From contig JAMXDE010000024.1 of assembly GCA_026770025.1 (NCBI GenBank), forward strand, positions 929,743 through 993,742: DNA of 64,000 nucleotides, in the 5' to 3' direction. A program made the translations under genes and the position numbers. The notes under the pieces were generated by a model that was given only the letters and a program-made list of their open reading frames with translations, ran no database searches and was not told the origin of the DNA. The stretch's first letter is position 1. Each line of letters starts with the position of its first letter. This stretch comes from Craspedostauros australis (taxonomy: Eukaryota > Bacillariophyta > Bacillariophyceae > Mastogloiales > Achnanthaceae). Of this stretch, positions 42,787-57,325 are shown one piece after another.

Positions 42787-43253
42787 ATGGATTACTCCTC
42801 TTTCCTCCAACGCCGCCGCGAGGTAGCCACTGCTACCGTCCTCATCATCATCGCTGAGCAACTCATGGCACAGCAGCGTCTTCTCACGTTCGCTGTGGCC
42901 GACTACCTCCATGACAGCTTGCCCACTGCTTTGCACAGAGGCCGCTACAAGAGCTCAGGGGTTTTCTCCCGCGACACCAGTACCTTCTGGCACAGAATTC
43001 TCGAACATGGTGATGCCATGGAGTTCTACAACTTTGTTGGCATCACCAGAGAGTCCTTCATGCAACTCGCCGTCATCTTGAAGCCATCCATCGAGGCTCT
43101 TCCTGTCAACCAACAATCTGTGACCCACGTCGATGTGATCTGGCGCGTTGCAGATTCATGCATATTGATGTGACTGCAATCGTCTTGAAGTATCTCACTT
43201 CGAAGGCCGAGCTCAAGAACCTCTCGCCCCAGTTCGGTTGCATCGTTAGCGTC
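42787..43253 (+). pseudogene. PIF/Harbinger-like transposase, N-terminal part, copy B (frameshifted)
   Basis: Same as 6187-6654, but a one-base loss near 43125 (GACCCACGTC in place of the copy-A GACCCCGCGTC) shifts the frame, giving an early stop at 43173. The downstream phase is open again from 43158 (MHIDVTAIVLKYL). Confidence 0.7.
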
Positions 43254-44060
43254 TGTCAGGAATCGAGGGTACGACTATGTCGTGATATCCTAGATTGCCG
43301 CACCTCCCATAATACCAAAAATAGACTAGTCGATCTACCAAAGTCGGACACACTCCCAAGTCGATTGTGAGCCATCCTCCTCTGTGTGTCAAGAGTATGA
43401 CGGACAACGGATGGACGAATGACATGATGTGTTCGTGATGACTAACGGACAAAGATGGCGAACCTTGGATGTAAAAGAGAGACTGGAACACCGAAGTGTT
43501 CTTGAACACGAAAGTTAACCAGTGGACCAAACATCTATGGAGAAGCGCTATCACATTTGAGTCGCTCGGAACTCAGAACACGATCGTGTGAATGACGGAG
43601 AACCGCGAAGGAGAACAAAGCGCGGATCGGAACATCATCGAAGGATTGGACTGATCGTGCTAGAACATCATGTTCTGACCCAAGTGTGATCGTCGGTGAA
43701 CATGTGAGAAAAGTGAGTGAACAACGTGAAAGAGTGCACTGAATGGGTGATTGATGTCGGATCAGAAGAGAGTGAAACTCGACATCAGCATGCATGTACT
43801 GCAGGAGTGTAAAAGGGAATCACCATGGATGAACATGATGAAATACGCCTGAAATGCATGATGAGATGTGCATGATGAGCAAGCTTTGCAATGATGAATA
43901 CAAGAGCAACTACAGGGTGCTACTGCTATTATCATGGGCAATGGATTTGAAGATACAAGAAATGAAGATGTTGTTCTCACAGTTCCAACAATGCAACAAC
44001 AGGAATAGGTAATCAGATACTACTACAAACTAGAGACTGGGTTACCCCGGATTTCCAACA
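43254..44060 (+). mobile_element. Solo LTR, second LTR family, copy B
   Basis: 807 bp, TGTCAGG...TTTCCAACA, at the same site and with the same flanks as 6655-7461 in copy A. Shared presence places this insertion before the two copies separated. Confidence 0.7.
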
Positions 44061-44756
44061 ACCGTCTTCCACGACTACCTCAACTTGGGCATGGACGCAA
44101 TCCTAGAAGCATTGATCATGCATGACCTCGCCAAGGTGTTCTGGGATAGAAGCGATGACGCCCTCGATGACATGAAAGACATCAGCAAGTCCTTTTCTGC
44201 TGCACCTGGCGTCGTGGCAGTGATTGATGGCTTGAAGCTCATCAGCCACGCACCAGCGCTTCCCGCCGAGCAGAACCGCGACTTCAATGGGTGGACCAAG
44301 GATGTCAACCGCAATCTCGTGCTGGTTTGGAACTTGAAAGGGCGAGTCGTTGACTGTGCAGTCAACACTCCCAGCAGCTTTCACGATTCCACGTCTTGTG
44401 TCTGGGCGCACATCTACGAGCACATCATGAAGCTCCCAAAGGGAACAACGGTCGCTGCAGATGCCGCCTTCAGCACCGCCAAGCATCTGAAGGGCAAAGT
44501 GATCAAGGTCAAGAAGAGCAAGCAGCACAAGCACTCTGCATACAACTCTACTCTCACACACTTGCGTCAGTGCGCAGAGCGGGGCAATCATAATCTCACA
44601 GCAACCTTCCGCCGCCTCCTCACTCCCCTTCCTACTGATAACATCCGACGTGGCAGGATCATGTGGTCTTCTATCCTTCTTCACAATTGGAAGAACGAGG
44701 CCTGCGATCGCAATCAGATTCGTACCTACCTCAGGGGCGTCTTCTCCAAGCTCTAG
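44061..44756 (+). pseudogene. PIF/Harbinger-like transposase, catalytic and C-terminal part, copy B
   Basis: This copy is not interrupted by the LTR/mariner/LINE nest or the 208-bp insert, so it shows the ancestral layout. The order is VFHDYLNLGMDAIL, AVIDGLKL (first Asp), SSFHDSTSC (second Asp), the basic KGKVIKVKKSKQHKHS segment, QCAERGNHNL (Glu) and RNQIRTYLRGVFSKL before TAG. Alone it has the complete catalytic triad but no N-terminal region, because the solo LTR precedes it. It proves the empty sites for both copy-A insertions: one ACCGCC before AAGCAT and one CACAC before ACTTGC. Confidence 0.85.
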
Positions 44757-44806
44757 GAGGACTACTTGTAAATAACCGTAATGAACAGTGCAGTTGGAAG
44801 CATGAA

Positions 44807-45614
44807 TGTCGAGATGTACATGCGTGTATATGTTAAGATGTACGTGAATATGTTCATCGTTCACCCACTATTCTCTTATACATGTACGGACAGTACAACT
44901 ACGCTCGTGTGGTTAGTATGCTGTGATTTGTCAAAGTCACACCACAAATGGAACACACGAAAATGAGCAAGATTTTTGGAGGAAATTTGCAATCAACGAT
45001 TTCTGAGAGAATCAGGAACGTCGTCCGTCCATCCATCAATGGAAACGTATGGTATCGAGCGAAGCTCGATGTACCTCCCAACTAAACCCCAGATGACGAT
45101 ATCATCTGACAGACCATCGCATCATCGATGGAACGTGACATCTGGAGGAACAAGACAGGCGACAGCTGACGTCGACAGGATGTCATCATGTCACCATGTC
45201 GACATCTGTCTCCATGTCAGAAGCAGAAGGTGAAGATTCGATGACCGAAGGGCATCGAGATCATGGATACACGAAGAGGAGTTCAAGTGGTAAGTACTTG
45301 TGGAGTAGAAACCAGCGATGAACTCATGGAGTGTTGAATGCGGAGTATGCATCGAACACGGAGTATTGTGTAGCATGAACACATAACATTGAGAAGAGAG
45401 AGAATACGAAGAGTAGCAAGAGAGCATCTCGCGTACCGACTCATAGTCGGACGACCCAATCTACAAAACAGACAAACGCGCCGAGAGCATTGGGCAAGAG
45501 AACGGAGACACTGAGAGGATCGGAGTGCTCAACTAATGAAATAGCAAATGAAACGACTATCAACCAACACCGTCTTCCACGATCGTAGGCTTCCGTGAGC
45601 GGAACTTGCCAACA
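44807..45614 (+). mobile_element. Copia-type LTR, 808 bp, copy B
   Basis: Near-identical copy of 21792-22599, abutting the same Copia RT fragment. Confidence 0.75.
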
Positions 45615-46836
45615 CAAGCCGACATCCACCGACCCGTCTACTTACACCTCCCTCGCAGCCTCCGATCTACGAATGGATCCAACATGTGCCTCAAACTGGT
45701 CAAAAGCCTGTACGGGCTGACTATAGCTCCCAAGCTATGGTACCAACACCTCGTGCACGCCCTCCTCGCAGAAGGGTTTCACGCATGTGACCAGGAGAGG
45801 TGCCTGTTCATGCGCGATGGAATGATGATCGTTCTCTACGTGGACGATGCTGGCATCGCCTCACGTACGGAAGGAGAAGCAGACGCATTCATTGAATCCA
45901 TGCACAAGCGCAGGTGTGACCTCACACGAGAAGGCACGTTCACGGAGTTCTTGGGGATATCCCTTCACAAAGACCCCAAGGCCAACACCATCCACCTCAA
46001 GCAAACCGGCCTCATCAACAAAATCATCGAGGCCACTGGCATGCAGGACTGCAAGCCCAACGTGACTCCCACAACACAACTGGCGCTTGGGGCATCAACT
46101 GACCAACCCCCGATGAAGGAAGCATGGAACTACTGCTCCATTGTCGGTATGCTGCTCTATTTGACTATGAACACACGTCCTGACCTGGCCTACGCCGTCT
46201 CTCAGGTGGCCCGATTCAGCAACGACCTGCGCCAGTCACATGCAAAGGCCGTCAAAATGATAGTGCGCTACCTCCGTCACACCAACATGATGGGAACCAT
46301 CGTCCGGCCAACGGGCTAACTCAACCTGGAATGCTATGTTGACGCCGATTTTGCTGGCCTATACAAGCACGAATCCGATGAGTCACCAAACGCAGTACGC
46401 TCTCGCACGGGATACGTCATCATCCTTGGTGGCTGTCCGCTTGTGTGGAAATCGAAACTACAGACGGAGATCGCTCTATCCACGATGGAGCCGGAGTACG
46501 CTGCACTGTCTCTCGCCATGCGCGCCCTCATCCCAATGCAGCAGCTCATCAACGAAGTGAACGCATCAACTAGCCTGAATCAACCACTACAGACCAACAT
46601 CCAATGCACTGTTTTTTGAAGACAACGAAGCGTGCATTTCGCTGGCCACAAACCACAAGGTCACCGCGCAAACCAAACACTTTCTAACCAAATGGCACTT
46701 CTTTTGGCATTGGGTCAAAGAGGGCTTCATCTGAATCCTACACGTACCAACACCACACCAGATCGCTGATATCTTCACCAAGGGCCTTGCGCGGGATGCA
46801 TTCGAGCATCTGCGCCGGATGCTCATGGGATGGTAA
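45615..46836 (+). pseudogene. Copia RT-RNase H fragment, second element, copy B
   Basis: Same as 22600-23820, with the same TAA and TGA interruptions and, in addition, an extra T in a homopolymer near 46613 (ACTGTTTTTTGAAG against five T in copy A) that shifts the RNase H frame. The homopolymer shift could be a sequencing error. VLYVDDAG and ADIFTKGL are intact. Confidence 0.85.
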
Positions 46837-48322
46837 CAGCAACACAAATTGTGAACTGTTGATCGAACGATGGAGGTTTTTACACCAGGGACATGCTTCG
46901 CACTACGCCAAGAGGGAGAGTTGGGACAGACTTGTTCCGGGACTTATCCGGGACTCAATTGTCCATGTCGCGTACACGGTACCCGGTATCCGAAACCGAT
47001 ACTGTGATGAAAGACTACCGCGCACATGATGTGTAGTTGAACCACAATCCACACTCTGCTCACTCTCCAGCTCATGCACCCCTGCCACCTGTCCAACTAA
47101 CCATCTCGCAGAACCTGTATGCATCTTGAAGCATATCCATGTCAATGGACCAGGTGCTGCTCTACGGATGGCAATTCCTGGACAGCTGTGTGTGCAGAAC
47201 CATCACAACATGTTGCTGTACAACAAGAACGGCTGAAGCACGACAGCATGAACCCCTACCTTTTTACTCGATCGTCCTATCAATAGAAGCTTAACACATA
47301 AAACAAGCAATCAGAAACAATCTTCGCAGCTTACTTCCGAATCTACTACAGTTACATCACCATCTGATACAGCTTTGTTCTCGACATCAAACGGCGCCAA
47401 AACCGGTTGAAGGGCAGACCATCCTCCTGACAACGTGCGAAAGACACGGAATGCCAACCCCTGTTCACAGTCTCAGCAGAGACAACAGAGATGAGTCATA
47501 ATGACTTCACATCACACACACACACACTGGAGGGGTTCGAGTGGCCCCAGAACTTGGGTACTGAGACACACCAGGATGACTCAATGCCAGGGGGAGCCCC
47601 GCAATAGAGACTGGTCTGGTCACAATGGAGACAGCCACTTTCGTGAGGATTAGGGTCTTTCCAATGCCCACGTGACGTCACGATTCGCTTTCTTCCTTTC
47701 CTGTCGCCCACACTGTTTCGTCAAACTGTTTGTTTCCTCGTGGTACCAACATTGGTTTTCGCGTTTTTGCCCAATCTGAGCAACAATTATTGATTGACTG
47801 TCCGGATCTCTCTCTTTTTGTAACTTGTGTGTGCCAATCAATGCATGATTCTTGTCTCTTCATGTTGCTTTCTGTCCAAACAGCAGCCACCGCTCAAAAA
47901 TACGGACGATAATGCCAACAATTGAGCACTTTGATACGTGGCGTACTCGCGCTGTTGGCAACGAGGAAGAGCGTTGGTTTCTTGTGTGTGGCAATCCATG
48001 CTCTACTCTGAACACAACCATTCAGAAACTCGTTGACAAGACCACCAATCGACACTGCCTCCTCCCTCCTGCCCTTCCAACTCAACTTCATCCGTGGAGC
48101 AATTGTGTAGCTCATGCAGCAGTGGGATCAAGAGTGAAAGAAGAAGCATGCCATGCCAAGAACCCAAGCCATGCCAACAAACAATCCCCAACAATAAATA
48201 TACTTCAACACAACAGTCCCCCACCCTCTCATACTCAGATGTGCAATACTTGACATTCAACAAACACCCATCCATCCATCCCTGTCACACCAATGTGCCT
48301 GTAGAGATATCGTTGACACCTG
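46837..48322. other. 1.5-kb spacer, copy B
   Basis: Matches 23821-25306, including the CA microsatellite, the palindrome CGTGACGTCACG at 47671-47682 and the small frame at 47912-48253. Nothing else recognised. Confidence 0.5.
47912..48253 (+). CDS. Small hypothetical protein, copy B
   Basis: Same 113-codon frame as 24896-25237. No family recognised; may be chance. Confidence 0.25.
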   Translation: MPTIEHFDTWRTRAVGNEEERWFLVCGNPCSTLNTTIQKLVDKTTNRHCLLPPALPTQLHPWSNCVAHAAVGSRVKEEACHAKNPSHANKQSPTINILQHNSPPPSHTQMCNT

Positions 48323-49191
48323 TGTCGAGATGTACATTCGTGTATGTGCATCGCTCACCCGTTGTTCTCTTATAATCGTCTACGGATGGTACAACTACAT
48401 TCGTGTCATGAGTGAACTGTGATTTGCCAAAATCACATCACGAAATGGAACACACAAAAACGAACAGAATTTCTGGAGGAAATCTGTAAACAACAATTTC
48501 TGAGAGTATCAGGAACATCATTCGTCCATCCATCAACAAAACATGTGATATCAAGTCTGGATTGATATACTTCCCAACTAAACCTCAAATGACAATACCC
48601 TCGCTGACCCATCACATCATCGATGGAATGTGGAATGACAAGGACCTTGGAATCTGACAGCTGATGTTGACAAGATGCCATTGTGTCACCACGTCAACAT
48701 CTGTCTCCACATCAGATCAAGGATGCAAAGATTTGATGGCCAAGGGACATCAAGATTGTAAGTGTGCAAGGAGGAATACAGTGTGGATGCATTGGCAATT
48801 CCTCATGGAGTAGTGAGCCTGTAGATAGCGAAATGCGGAGTACGCATCGAATATGGAATATCGCATGGTGTGAACATGCAATACGAAGAGAGAGAGAGAG
48901 AGAGAGAACATGAGCAAGAGCAAGAGAGTAGCTCGCATACCAACTCCTAGTCGGACCATCAAACAGATGCGCCAAGAGCATTGGTCAAAGAAACAGAGTA
49001 CACCAAGAGAATTGGAGTAGCAACGTAATGAAATAGTAGAGAGAATCAGCACCAAACAACAACACCATCTTCCACGATTGCAAGGTATCCGTTTGCAAAA
49101 CTTGCCAACACGATTATAAACGTTAGATCAGGGCAAGCCCACGGATCGGATTGTGCAAGGAAGACAACATCATTCAAGAGCAGCAGGCTGA

Positions 49192-51498
49192 ATGAGCAAG
49201 GAAGAGGAATTGAAAGACATCCCTCTGTCCAATCCAACTATCAAGCAAGAAGAAGGTGCAAGTGAGACTCCACCTCAACCACAGAAGGAAGAGGGCGCGC
49301 CCACTGTCCTCTCTAGCACAGAAGGAAGCGCGATCGACGAGATCAAAGAGGAACGGTCTGCAAGACTACACCGCGAGGAGAAGACCATTCTCAAGGCAAT
49401 CAAGCAAGAGGAGACTGGTGTGACGAAGAGCATTCGCACGGCCAAGCAGAGCGGAACAAATAAGACGACACGGAGAGGAGAATCTGTGACGAAAAACATC
49501 TCCGCGCTAACACGAGCAAAAATCGAAAAAGTGACCACACAGAAACAAATGAAAATCACGAGCGTGCGGGCAACATCAATGAAACAACGAAGCAACATGG
49601 CAACATCAGCCAACATGAACAAGCAACGCATCAAGGCGCCAATATTCAGCGGTGACCAAGAAGACTATAACGCATGGGAGTCCCAGGCAAAGGTGTACGT
49701 ACGTACACAGAAGACAAGAGATGTGATGTTGGGCAAGACAAAGATCCCAACAATGAGTGAGATCGGAGCCACCACAGGAGAAGACAAGGAAGAAATGGAG
49801 GAGACCCACAAGCTGGCAGCTCACTGCTTCAGCAATCTGATCCTCATGATGGATGCAGAGAAGGGAAAAGGCAAGCAGGCCATCCAATACATCAATCAGT
49901 GCATCTCCGACAATTACCCTGAGGGGAATCCACACGCAGCATGGAACGTTCTTGCGGAAAAGTTCCGGCCATCTGACGCAGCCACGAAGATCAAACTCAA
50001 GCGTCAATTCAACAACAAAAGGATGAAGAGAGACACGGACCCCGACGTCTACATCATGCAACTCGAGATCTTACGCTCACGTCTCCACGATGTTGGATAC
50101 ACGATCACCAATGAGGAAATGATCATGCAGATCCTCAGCATGATGAGCAGCGAATACAAAACTCACGTCATGAACTTTCATCACCAACTCACGTTCAACC
50201 CAGATGTAGTCACCATCAACGCGATCAGAGGAGTACTCCGCACAGCACACACCACTCATCAAGGAGGAAAGGCGTACGTTGACAACTTCCAAGACAGCAA
50301 CATGAAGAGCAACGACACCAGCTTCACGAGCACCGGTAACTTCAAGGGGACCTGCCACAACTGTGGTGTGTATGGTCATAGATCTGCAGATTGCCCCAAA
50401 CGTAAGAAATCGAACAACAAGAAAAACAACAACAACAAAATGAACGGAAAGCGTATCAACAAGAACAATGGAAGCGTCTTCAACAGGAAGCGCAACTACT
50501 GCGGCATCTTCGGACATCGCGAGGCAGAGTGTCGAAAGAAGAAGTTCAACAAGAAGAAGAAGGCCGACGAGCAGGCCAACACAGCAAACGAAGGACACGA
50601 CAAGAGCGGGCACAAGATGGTACTCTCAGCAAAGGACATGCTGCTCTGCATGTTGGTGTCTGATGACTACATCGAAGATTCCTTCTTTGATAACTTCGAG
50701 CACGTTGGGAGTGACGACAAAGTGCAGGACGATGAGATCGTCCCGGAGTGGCTCCGCAAGGAGTCCATCATCCACAAGGTGGATCCAAGACGTGAAGTGA
50801 GCTACGAATGCTGCTTCAACGCGAACGACCTGATTGGTCCATACGGTGATGGAGCTGAGATGGACAACGAGGCCATCGATAGCGACATCGAAGAGGCCAT
50901 GAGTGAAGAAGATGCCAACACCAACGAGAACGGCGCAGATCAAGACAACCACAGCGTCTCCGGAGACGAGATGAATGGCGGCAAGGCGCCGCCTCCTCCA
51001 GCAGCGGGGAACAACAGAACGGGTATCTTCAACGAAGATCGCAGCAACGGATCGGTAGAAGAAGATCGATTCAATCCAAATGAAGAGGTCGTCTATCCAT
51101 ACGACATCGTATTCGCGCCGATCGTGGAATTCACCAGACAGGGCATCAACTTCAGAAACGATGCGATTCCACGACTAACGGCAACTGCAGAGATCATGCA
51201 ACGACAGCTCATCCGCAACGCTGTAATGACGGCAGGCATGCGCTTGTACTCAGACGATGACGATGCAGGAGAGCGACACCTGTGGGTGTGCACGACAGCA
51301 ACCACGCTGTGCAACAACTTCTGGTCCATCAAAGAGATTCTCGCCAATGGATCAGTCATCAACCGATTGTTGGGGGAATACAACAACAATCCAATTCCCA
51401 ACATGGCATTGCACTACATCCTGGGAAGATGCATGCACGTGCTCCTGCACGAGCGACCACGCGTCACGCCATACGATCCGGTGACTGGACTTCATTGA
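49192..51498 (+). pseudogene. Copia gag part, copy B
   Basis: 768 codons, the same as the copy-A gag apart from a few substitutions (for example AAGGCGCCAATATTC against AAGGCGCCGGTGTTC). It ends at the same TGA. Confidence 0.85.
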
Positions 51499-54400
51499 GA
51501 CAGCACGACCCCAGCTGTGCCCGCAGAACCGTACTACGATGGCGTGACCTACCATGGAATGGACGATGGGAACAACGATCCCAACAACAATGACTACAAA
51601 GACGACATGGCAGCGGCTGCCATGGAACAGCTCCACGAACTGAGCACCAAATACAAGGACAAGGTCAACAAGGACATCTGGCTTGCCAACAGCAGAGCTT
51701 CTTATCACATCGTGAATTCAGATGCCGCCCTCTTCTTCGTGCGGCACATCAAGTCCTTCGTCCAAGTGGGAGACAGCACGAAGCTGGACTCTCCCAAGAT
51801 GGGATCCATTCGCTTGAAGGTCAAGCAGCGAGACAACACTGGTCACGTCATCCGGCTCGACGACGTGAAGTACACACCGAAAATGGCGGTGAACCTTTTC
51901 TCTATGAACAAGGCTCTGTACAAACGGTTACCAGATTGGTAACGACGGCATTCTGATGGACATCATCAACAAAGCAGGGAAGAAGATCATCTTCGATTGG
52001 ATCTTTCCCACCTCCAACAGATTCATCACAGGAGTGCAGATGCATCCCATCATGCCAACTGAGGACGACAAGGCTTGCACAACCATCGTCAAGAGCCCAT
52101 CCAAAGAGGTGAGCGCGGTGGAATTGCATCGAATGCTCGGCCACGCGCCCACTCGAGACCATAAAGCGGACGGCCGCTCAGTACGGATGGAAGATCATTG
52201 GCGAGATGCCGGTATGTCGCGGACTGCGCGGTCATGAACGCTAGAATGAAGAACATCTCGAAGGCGACGATTCCAAGAGCAACTCGCCGCGGCGAACGTC
52301 TCTTCATTGACATTAGTTACACTAAACACATAAGCTTTGGAGATAAACGCTACTGGACCCTGATCGTGGACGACTGCACAGATCACTGCTGGAGTTTCTT
52401 TCTGAAGAACAAAAGTGACCAACCAGGATACATCAAACGATTTGTGCAAACGATCAAATCACTGACAGGTGACCAACAGATCATCTTCCGAGGTGACAAC
52501 AGCGGAGAGAACAAATCCACGCAGGATATTCTCATCGATGCAGGACTCAACGTGAAATTCGAATACACGGCATCGAACACGCCGCAACAGAACAGCAGAG
52601 TGGAACGCAAGTTCGCGTACCTCTACACCAAGATCCGCTCCATGCTCAACGGAGCACAACTCGACAAAGAGTATAGGCACGGCCTGTGGGCAGCAGCTGC
52701 AAGCACTGCCACCGCCATCGCCAACATCACCGTAGCAAAGAATCAAAAGGAGTCACCACATTGACAATTCTTCGGCAGCGATCCACCATACGCGGATGCA
52801 CTCCCGCACATTTGGAGAGGTGGGTGTCGTGAAGACTACCTACGGCGGGATCACCGCCAAACTCAAGAACAGAGGAGAAGAGATGGTGTTCATCGGATAT
52901 GCACACCAACATGCATCAGGGGTCTACAACATGTACAGACCATCGACCAAATCACTGGTCTGCTCTTGAGACATCAAATGGCTCAACCAATCATACGGAC
53001 AGTTCCGTGGCTGGGCACCAGCACCGAACATATCCAGCGAAGTAGGAACGACAGACGCAGACGGCCTTCACAACCATTGGACGGAAGGGAGCAATGCCAA
53101 GACGGCAATGCGTCAAGCATCAGAAGCGAAGAGAGTATCTTTTGCTGACAACAACAGATATCACATCCTATCAGATAGCGACGATGAGGATGACGAAGAC
53201 CGAATGGAGCAGTAACCCAACTAGTCCACAATGACGAGGAAGATCGGAGCGAATCCAATCAGGAGGATGACGAGATCATACCATCCGGCGACGAAGCCGA
53301 CGATGACACAGGCTGTTACTCCTCCCGAACACACCAGCGAAGGTCTAAACATGAACACCATCCAGACCTCCACCAAGCAAACCAAGCAAGCGTGACGTAG
53401 CTAGAAAGGAGAGAATCCGACGTCATGAAGCATGAGGCAGGAAGGGAGAAACTAATATCCCAAACCGACTACAGGGAAGAGTATTCCCAGAGCTCTGCGT
53501 GAGCTCGCAGACTTCAATGAACGAGGTCGAAAGGAAGAAGGCTATGAGAGCGATCCATCATCCGATGAGGCGAAGTGACGAACTCAGCGATGAGATAACT
53601 GACGAATCCAACAATGAGACTACAGATGACGAAGAGATTGAAGACGAAGGAGAAGCGATCGAAATCACTCATCATAGCACAACTGGACTATACGGGATGA
53701 ATGCAATCATCACCGAGTCACCGGCAATCGACATCGGACTGTCGATGCAGGACGAGAACAAGGAACCAGAGAAGCACATCGAGCCAATGACATTCGATGG
53801 AGCCTTCAATCACCCAGATCCCATCCATCGAAAGGGATATCGAGCAGCCATCAAAAAGGAGTTCGACTCCATGGATACACGCAAGGTGTACAGGCAAGAT
53901 CAAACAAGACGCCATCCCACACAGCCGCAGATGCCGCAAGCGCAAATGGGTCTTCAAGTTGAAGCGCGACGGCACACATCGAGCGCGGCTCGTTGCATGT
54001 GGCTATTCACAAGTCGCAGGAGTGGACTTCCAAGAGCATTACTCACCCGTCATCCATGACGTGACCTATCGGTCATGATGGTGATCATGCTAATCAAGAA
54101 GATGGACTGCGCACTCGTCGATGTTGTAAACGGCATTCCTGCATGGAGACCTCGACAAGGAGATCTACATGAACTGTCCCAACGGGATGGTATCATCAAC
54201 CAGACGAAGCCCTGACCCTACACAAGCCAATCTACGGACTTGTGCAGAGCGCCAGGCAATGGTTCAAGATGTTGGTGTCGACCCTCAGAATATCAACTTC
54301 GAACAGAGCGCAGCAGACCCGTGCCTGTTCTACAGGAAGACGAACGAAGGAAGCATGATTGTGGCCATCTACGTGGACAATTGCTTCTGCTGCAGAGACT

Positions 54401-55379
54401 CCAAGGCATTGGAGAGATTCCTGAAGGACATCCAAGGCAGCAAGTTCAAGGTAACATCGAGCGCGGCCCTTGGAGATTTCTCAGCTGCAACATCGGAACT
54501 GAAGCCATGACAAGAACCAAGAAGCAACGTTGCGTCAACCAATCTCATCGCACATTATACATCGAAAGAGAGTTCGGAACCAAGGTTGAGATAGATGCAA
54601 CGCTACGCAACAGCCAGAACCCCGGGTCAAATCATCGTACAACCATCTGAAGATAACGGACCTGCAGAAGGTCGGACCAGAAAGAACATGTCGAATACCG
54701 CCGTAGGCGTCGGTATGCTACTCTTTCCTCATCAAGCACTCGCGACCAGATATCGCGAACCCTTGTGAGGGAACTTTCCAAGGTATGATTGGGCCCACCA
54801 AGGGCGCAATGAAGGAGATGTATCGGATCATCAAGTATGTGATCGATACAAAGGACTATGGATTGAAGATCCATCCAGCATGTCCAAACGACGACAAACT
54901 GAGACATGGAGCTCTTCTGCGACAGCAAATATGCAGGAGACAAGAACGCGAGAATCAGAATAGGAGGGTTCATCCTATACTGTGCAAAGTACCAAACCCT
55001 TTGGCGATCAAAGCTACAGAAGGCCGTCACACTCAGCTCATCCAAAGCAGAATACGTTGCTCTTCCGAAGCGGCAAAGGAGATTTCTTCGTTGTGCAGCT
55101 ACTCGAAAGTGTGGGCGTCCCAGTGAAGTACAACCGATCAAGGTCTGTGTGGACAACATTGGAGCAATCTTCATCGCCAAGAACCCCATCGACATCCCAA
55201 CGATCGCGGCACATCGACGTGCGCCATCACTACGTGAAGAACATGGTAACAACAAAACCATCGAAATCATTTTCGTCAAATCCGAGCAGACACAAGCAAC
55301 GGATTCACCAAGAACATCAAGGCCGACTTACAACGTGAACACGAGAAAGCGTACCTGACACGTCGAGAACATTGAGTGA
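51499..55379 (+). pseudogene. Copia pol part, copy B, many frameshifts
   Basis: Matches 28481-32338. It shares the TGA codons and the WLANSRAS and YVDN changes, showing these existed before the copies split. One-base insertions begin near 51922, 52150, 52214 and 52803 and grow denser to the right. Because adjacent non-coding DNA has the same indel density, I attribute the frameshifts to sequence quality rather than to biology. Confidence 0.8.
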
Positions 55380-55399
55380 CCGAATGCACACAGGAAGGG

Positions 55400-56166
55400 T
55401 TGTGGAATTTGTATATGATGTGCATGCCCGTCCAATTGGTTTGCCTCGCTCGACCAACTAGCGTCGACAATATTCGTGTTTCGAACGTTCTGTTTGAGAA
55501 CAACAAAACAAACTCGGAGACACCAAATCCCCAAGAATCCCATGGGGACGTTGGGACAATAAACCTGAGCGGATCAGGACTTTTGTACGTCACCAGCGAC
55601 ATGGCATCGAGCAAGGATCGATGGCGGTTTGCAATAAAACCCGAAATGACGACCTGACCATTGACCACCCTATGATGATGGCATAAGGAATCAGAGAAGC
55701 ATGAAGAGAGCAGTGACGTTGACAAGGATTGTTATTGTGTAACCACATCACCAGCTGTCTCAACATCCGTCAGAGACAAGGGAGATCGATGACGATTGGT
55801 CATCGAGATCTTGAAAGTAAGGAAGAGTTTCGGAATTAGACAAAAGCGCCTACAGTGGCATGTTAGTTGCTCATGGAAGATATGTGATGAAAATGAATCG
55901 ATGTGTAGGATCTCATAGGAGTGCGTACACAAACCAAGTGAAGAGAGAAGTACAGGGACAATGATGAGCATCATGGAGGGTAGCACCTTGCATCTGACTC
56001 ATGGTTGGTTTGGATCAACAGACAGACACATGCCAGGCGCACTGAGCAACACCAAGAGTATTGGTTTCTATGTAATGAATAGGCAAACAAAATCAAGATC
56101 AACCACCACCACCATCTTCAATTGCAAAGCAACAGCAAGTGTACCAATATTTGGGACTTGCCAACA
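55400..56166 (+). repeat. 3' LTR of Copia, copy B (indel-rich)
   Basis: Follows AGGAAGGG and matches 32359-33139 with many single-base differences; ends GACTTGCCAACA. The exact start is blurred by indels. Confidence 0.7.
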
Positions 56167-57325
56167 AGCAATGCCGAAACACATACCAATGGCTTATGTT
56201 TGGAATTAAACGCCATGATCATTAGCGAGTTGGCAGTTGCTTGGCTGGATGTGATACACATGGGCCATGCATAGAATTGGCTATCTTGATGGGGTTGCCA
56301 TCCACCTCCAACGAAGCGGAGGAGTCTGCGTTGTTTGGATGTGCGTCTTTCGGATGTGTATCGTCGGAGCGTGGCTGATGTGTTACAGCAGTAGTTGTTT
56401 CAAGCACTTATACAGAGCCCATGGGTTGGACCCTTTTGTTAATGCAGCTATGCATAGTTGGAGCTCAATGACAGCATCGATACCATCGTCTGTGCGATGC
56501 CAATCCTGGTGTTGGTGTGGCATGTTGATGGGCGATGGCGCTGTGTCACGGTTCACATCAAAGGGACACTTCTGTCCTTGTTTGTTGGGATTTGTGGAAA
56601 CAATTTTGTCATTTTTCGTCAATACTTGGTATTATGGCGTTAGTACTTGTGATCAACGGACAAACAAAAGGGTATGCGATAGTCCATCGCCCCCATTGGA
56701 ATCATTTTTCCTATTGAAGGTTATTCGGTCGGAATCGGCGTTCAGTTACGGACAATGGAGTTTGCCACGCGAGATACTCAAACGGAGATACTGCAAGTAA
56801 CAATTGCATTTTAATTGCCTCAATACGTGATCTGAGAAAGTGTCAAAAGTTCCAAACAAATCCTCGTGCGAAACCAACACGCAATCCCAACGTCTCTGTC
56901 AGCGTTCACAACTGAGAATCGATCCGAGACGAAAACAGATCATCTGCGTCACACGGTTCCAAATGAGACTCCAAGCGCAACAAAGCTCGGAGAAATGACC
57001 CAAACTCCCCTCAATTCACCCTTCAATGGGATGGTCCTGCTAGTGCAGTGATAAAGTCTAAGGCATTTGATGGCTGGAGTCGCGGCCCACGCCAAAAAAT
57101 AAGCCACTCGAAACCCTCCACTACTGTATCGTCTCCTGATCATCACAACAGCAAACAACAAACAGAACACCATACAATCAAACTAAACCGTACTGAGCAA
57201 ACACAAACCTCAGTGGTATACACAGCACTCGCTCTGGCTCACGCTTTAGCTCAAAGGCTTGGTAAGGCCCTTGGACGCGAGTGCGGGTATGTAAACAAGA
57301 AACAAGCGCACTTTGGACGATCATC
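56167..57325. other. Gap before the membrane-protein gene, next unit
   Basis: Indel-rich copy of 33140-34270. No gene recognised. Confidence 0.5.

Larger units (their letters stand above)
48323..56166 (+). mobile_element. Copia LTR retrotransposon with unlike LTRs, copy B
   Basis: Second copy of the element at 25307-33139, with a 5' LTR at 48323-49110, gag-pol from 49192 and a 3' LTR from about 55400 to 56166. The same diverged LTR pair is present, so the hybrid structure predates the duplication or was made by it. Its right half is indel-rich. Confidence 0.88.
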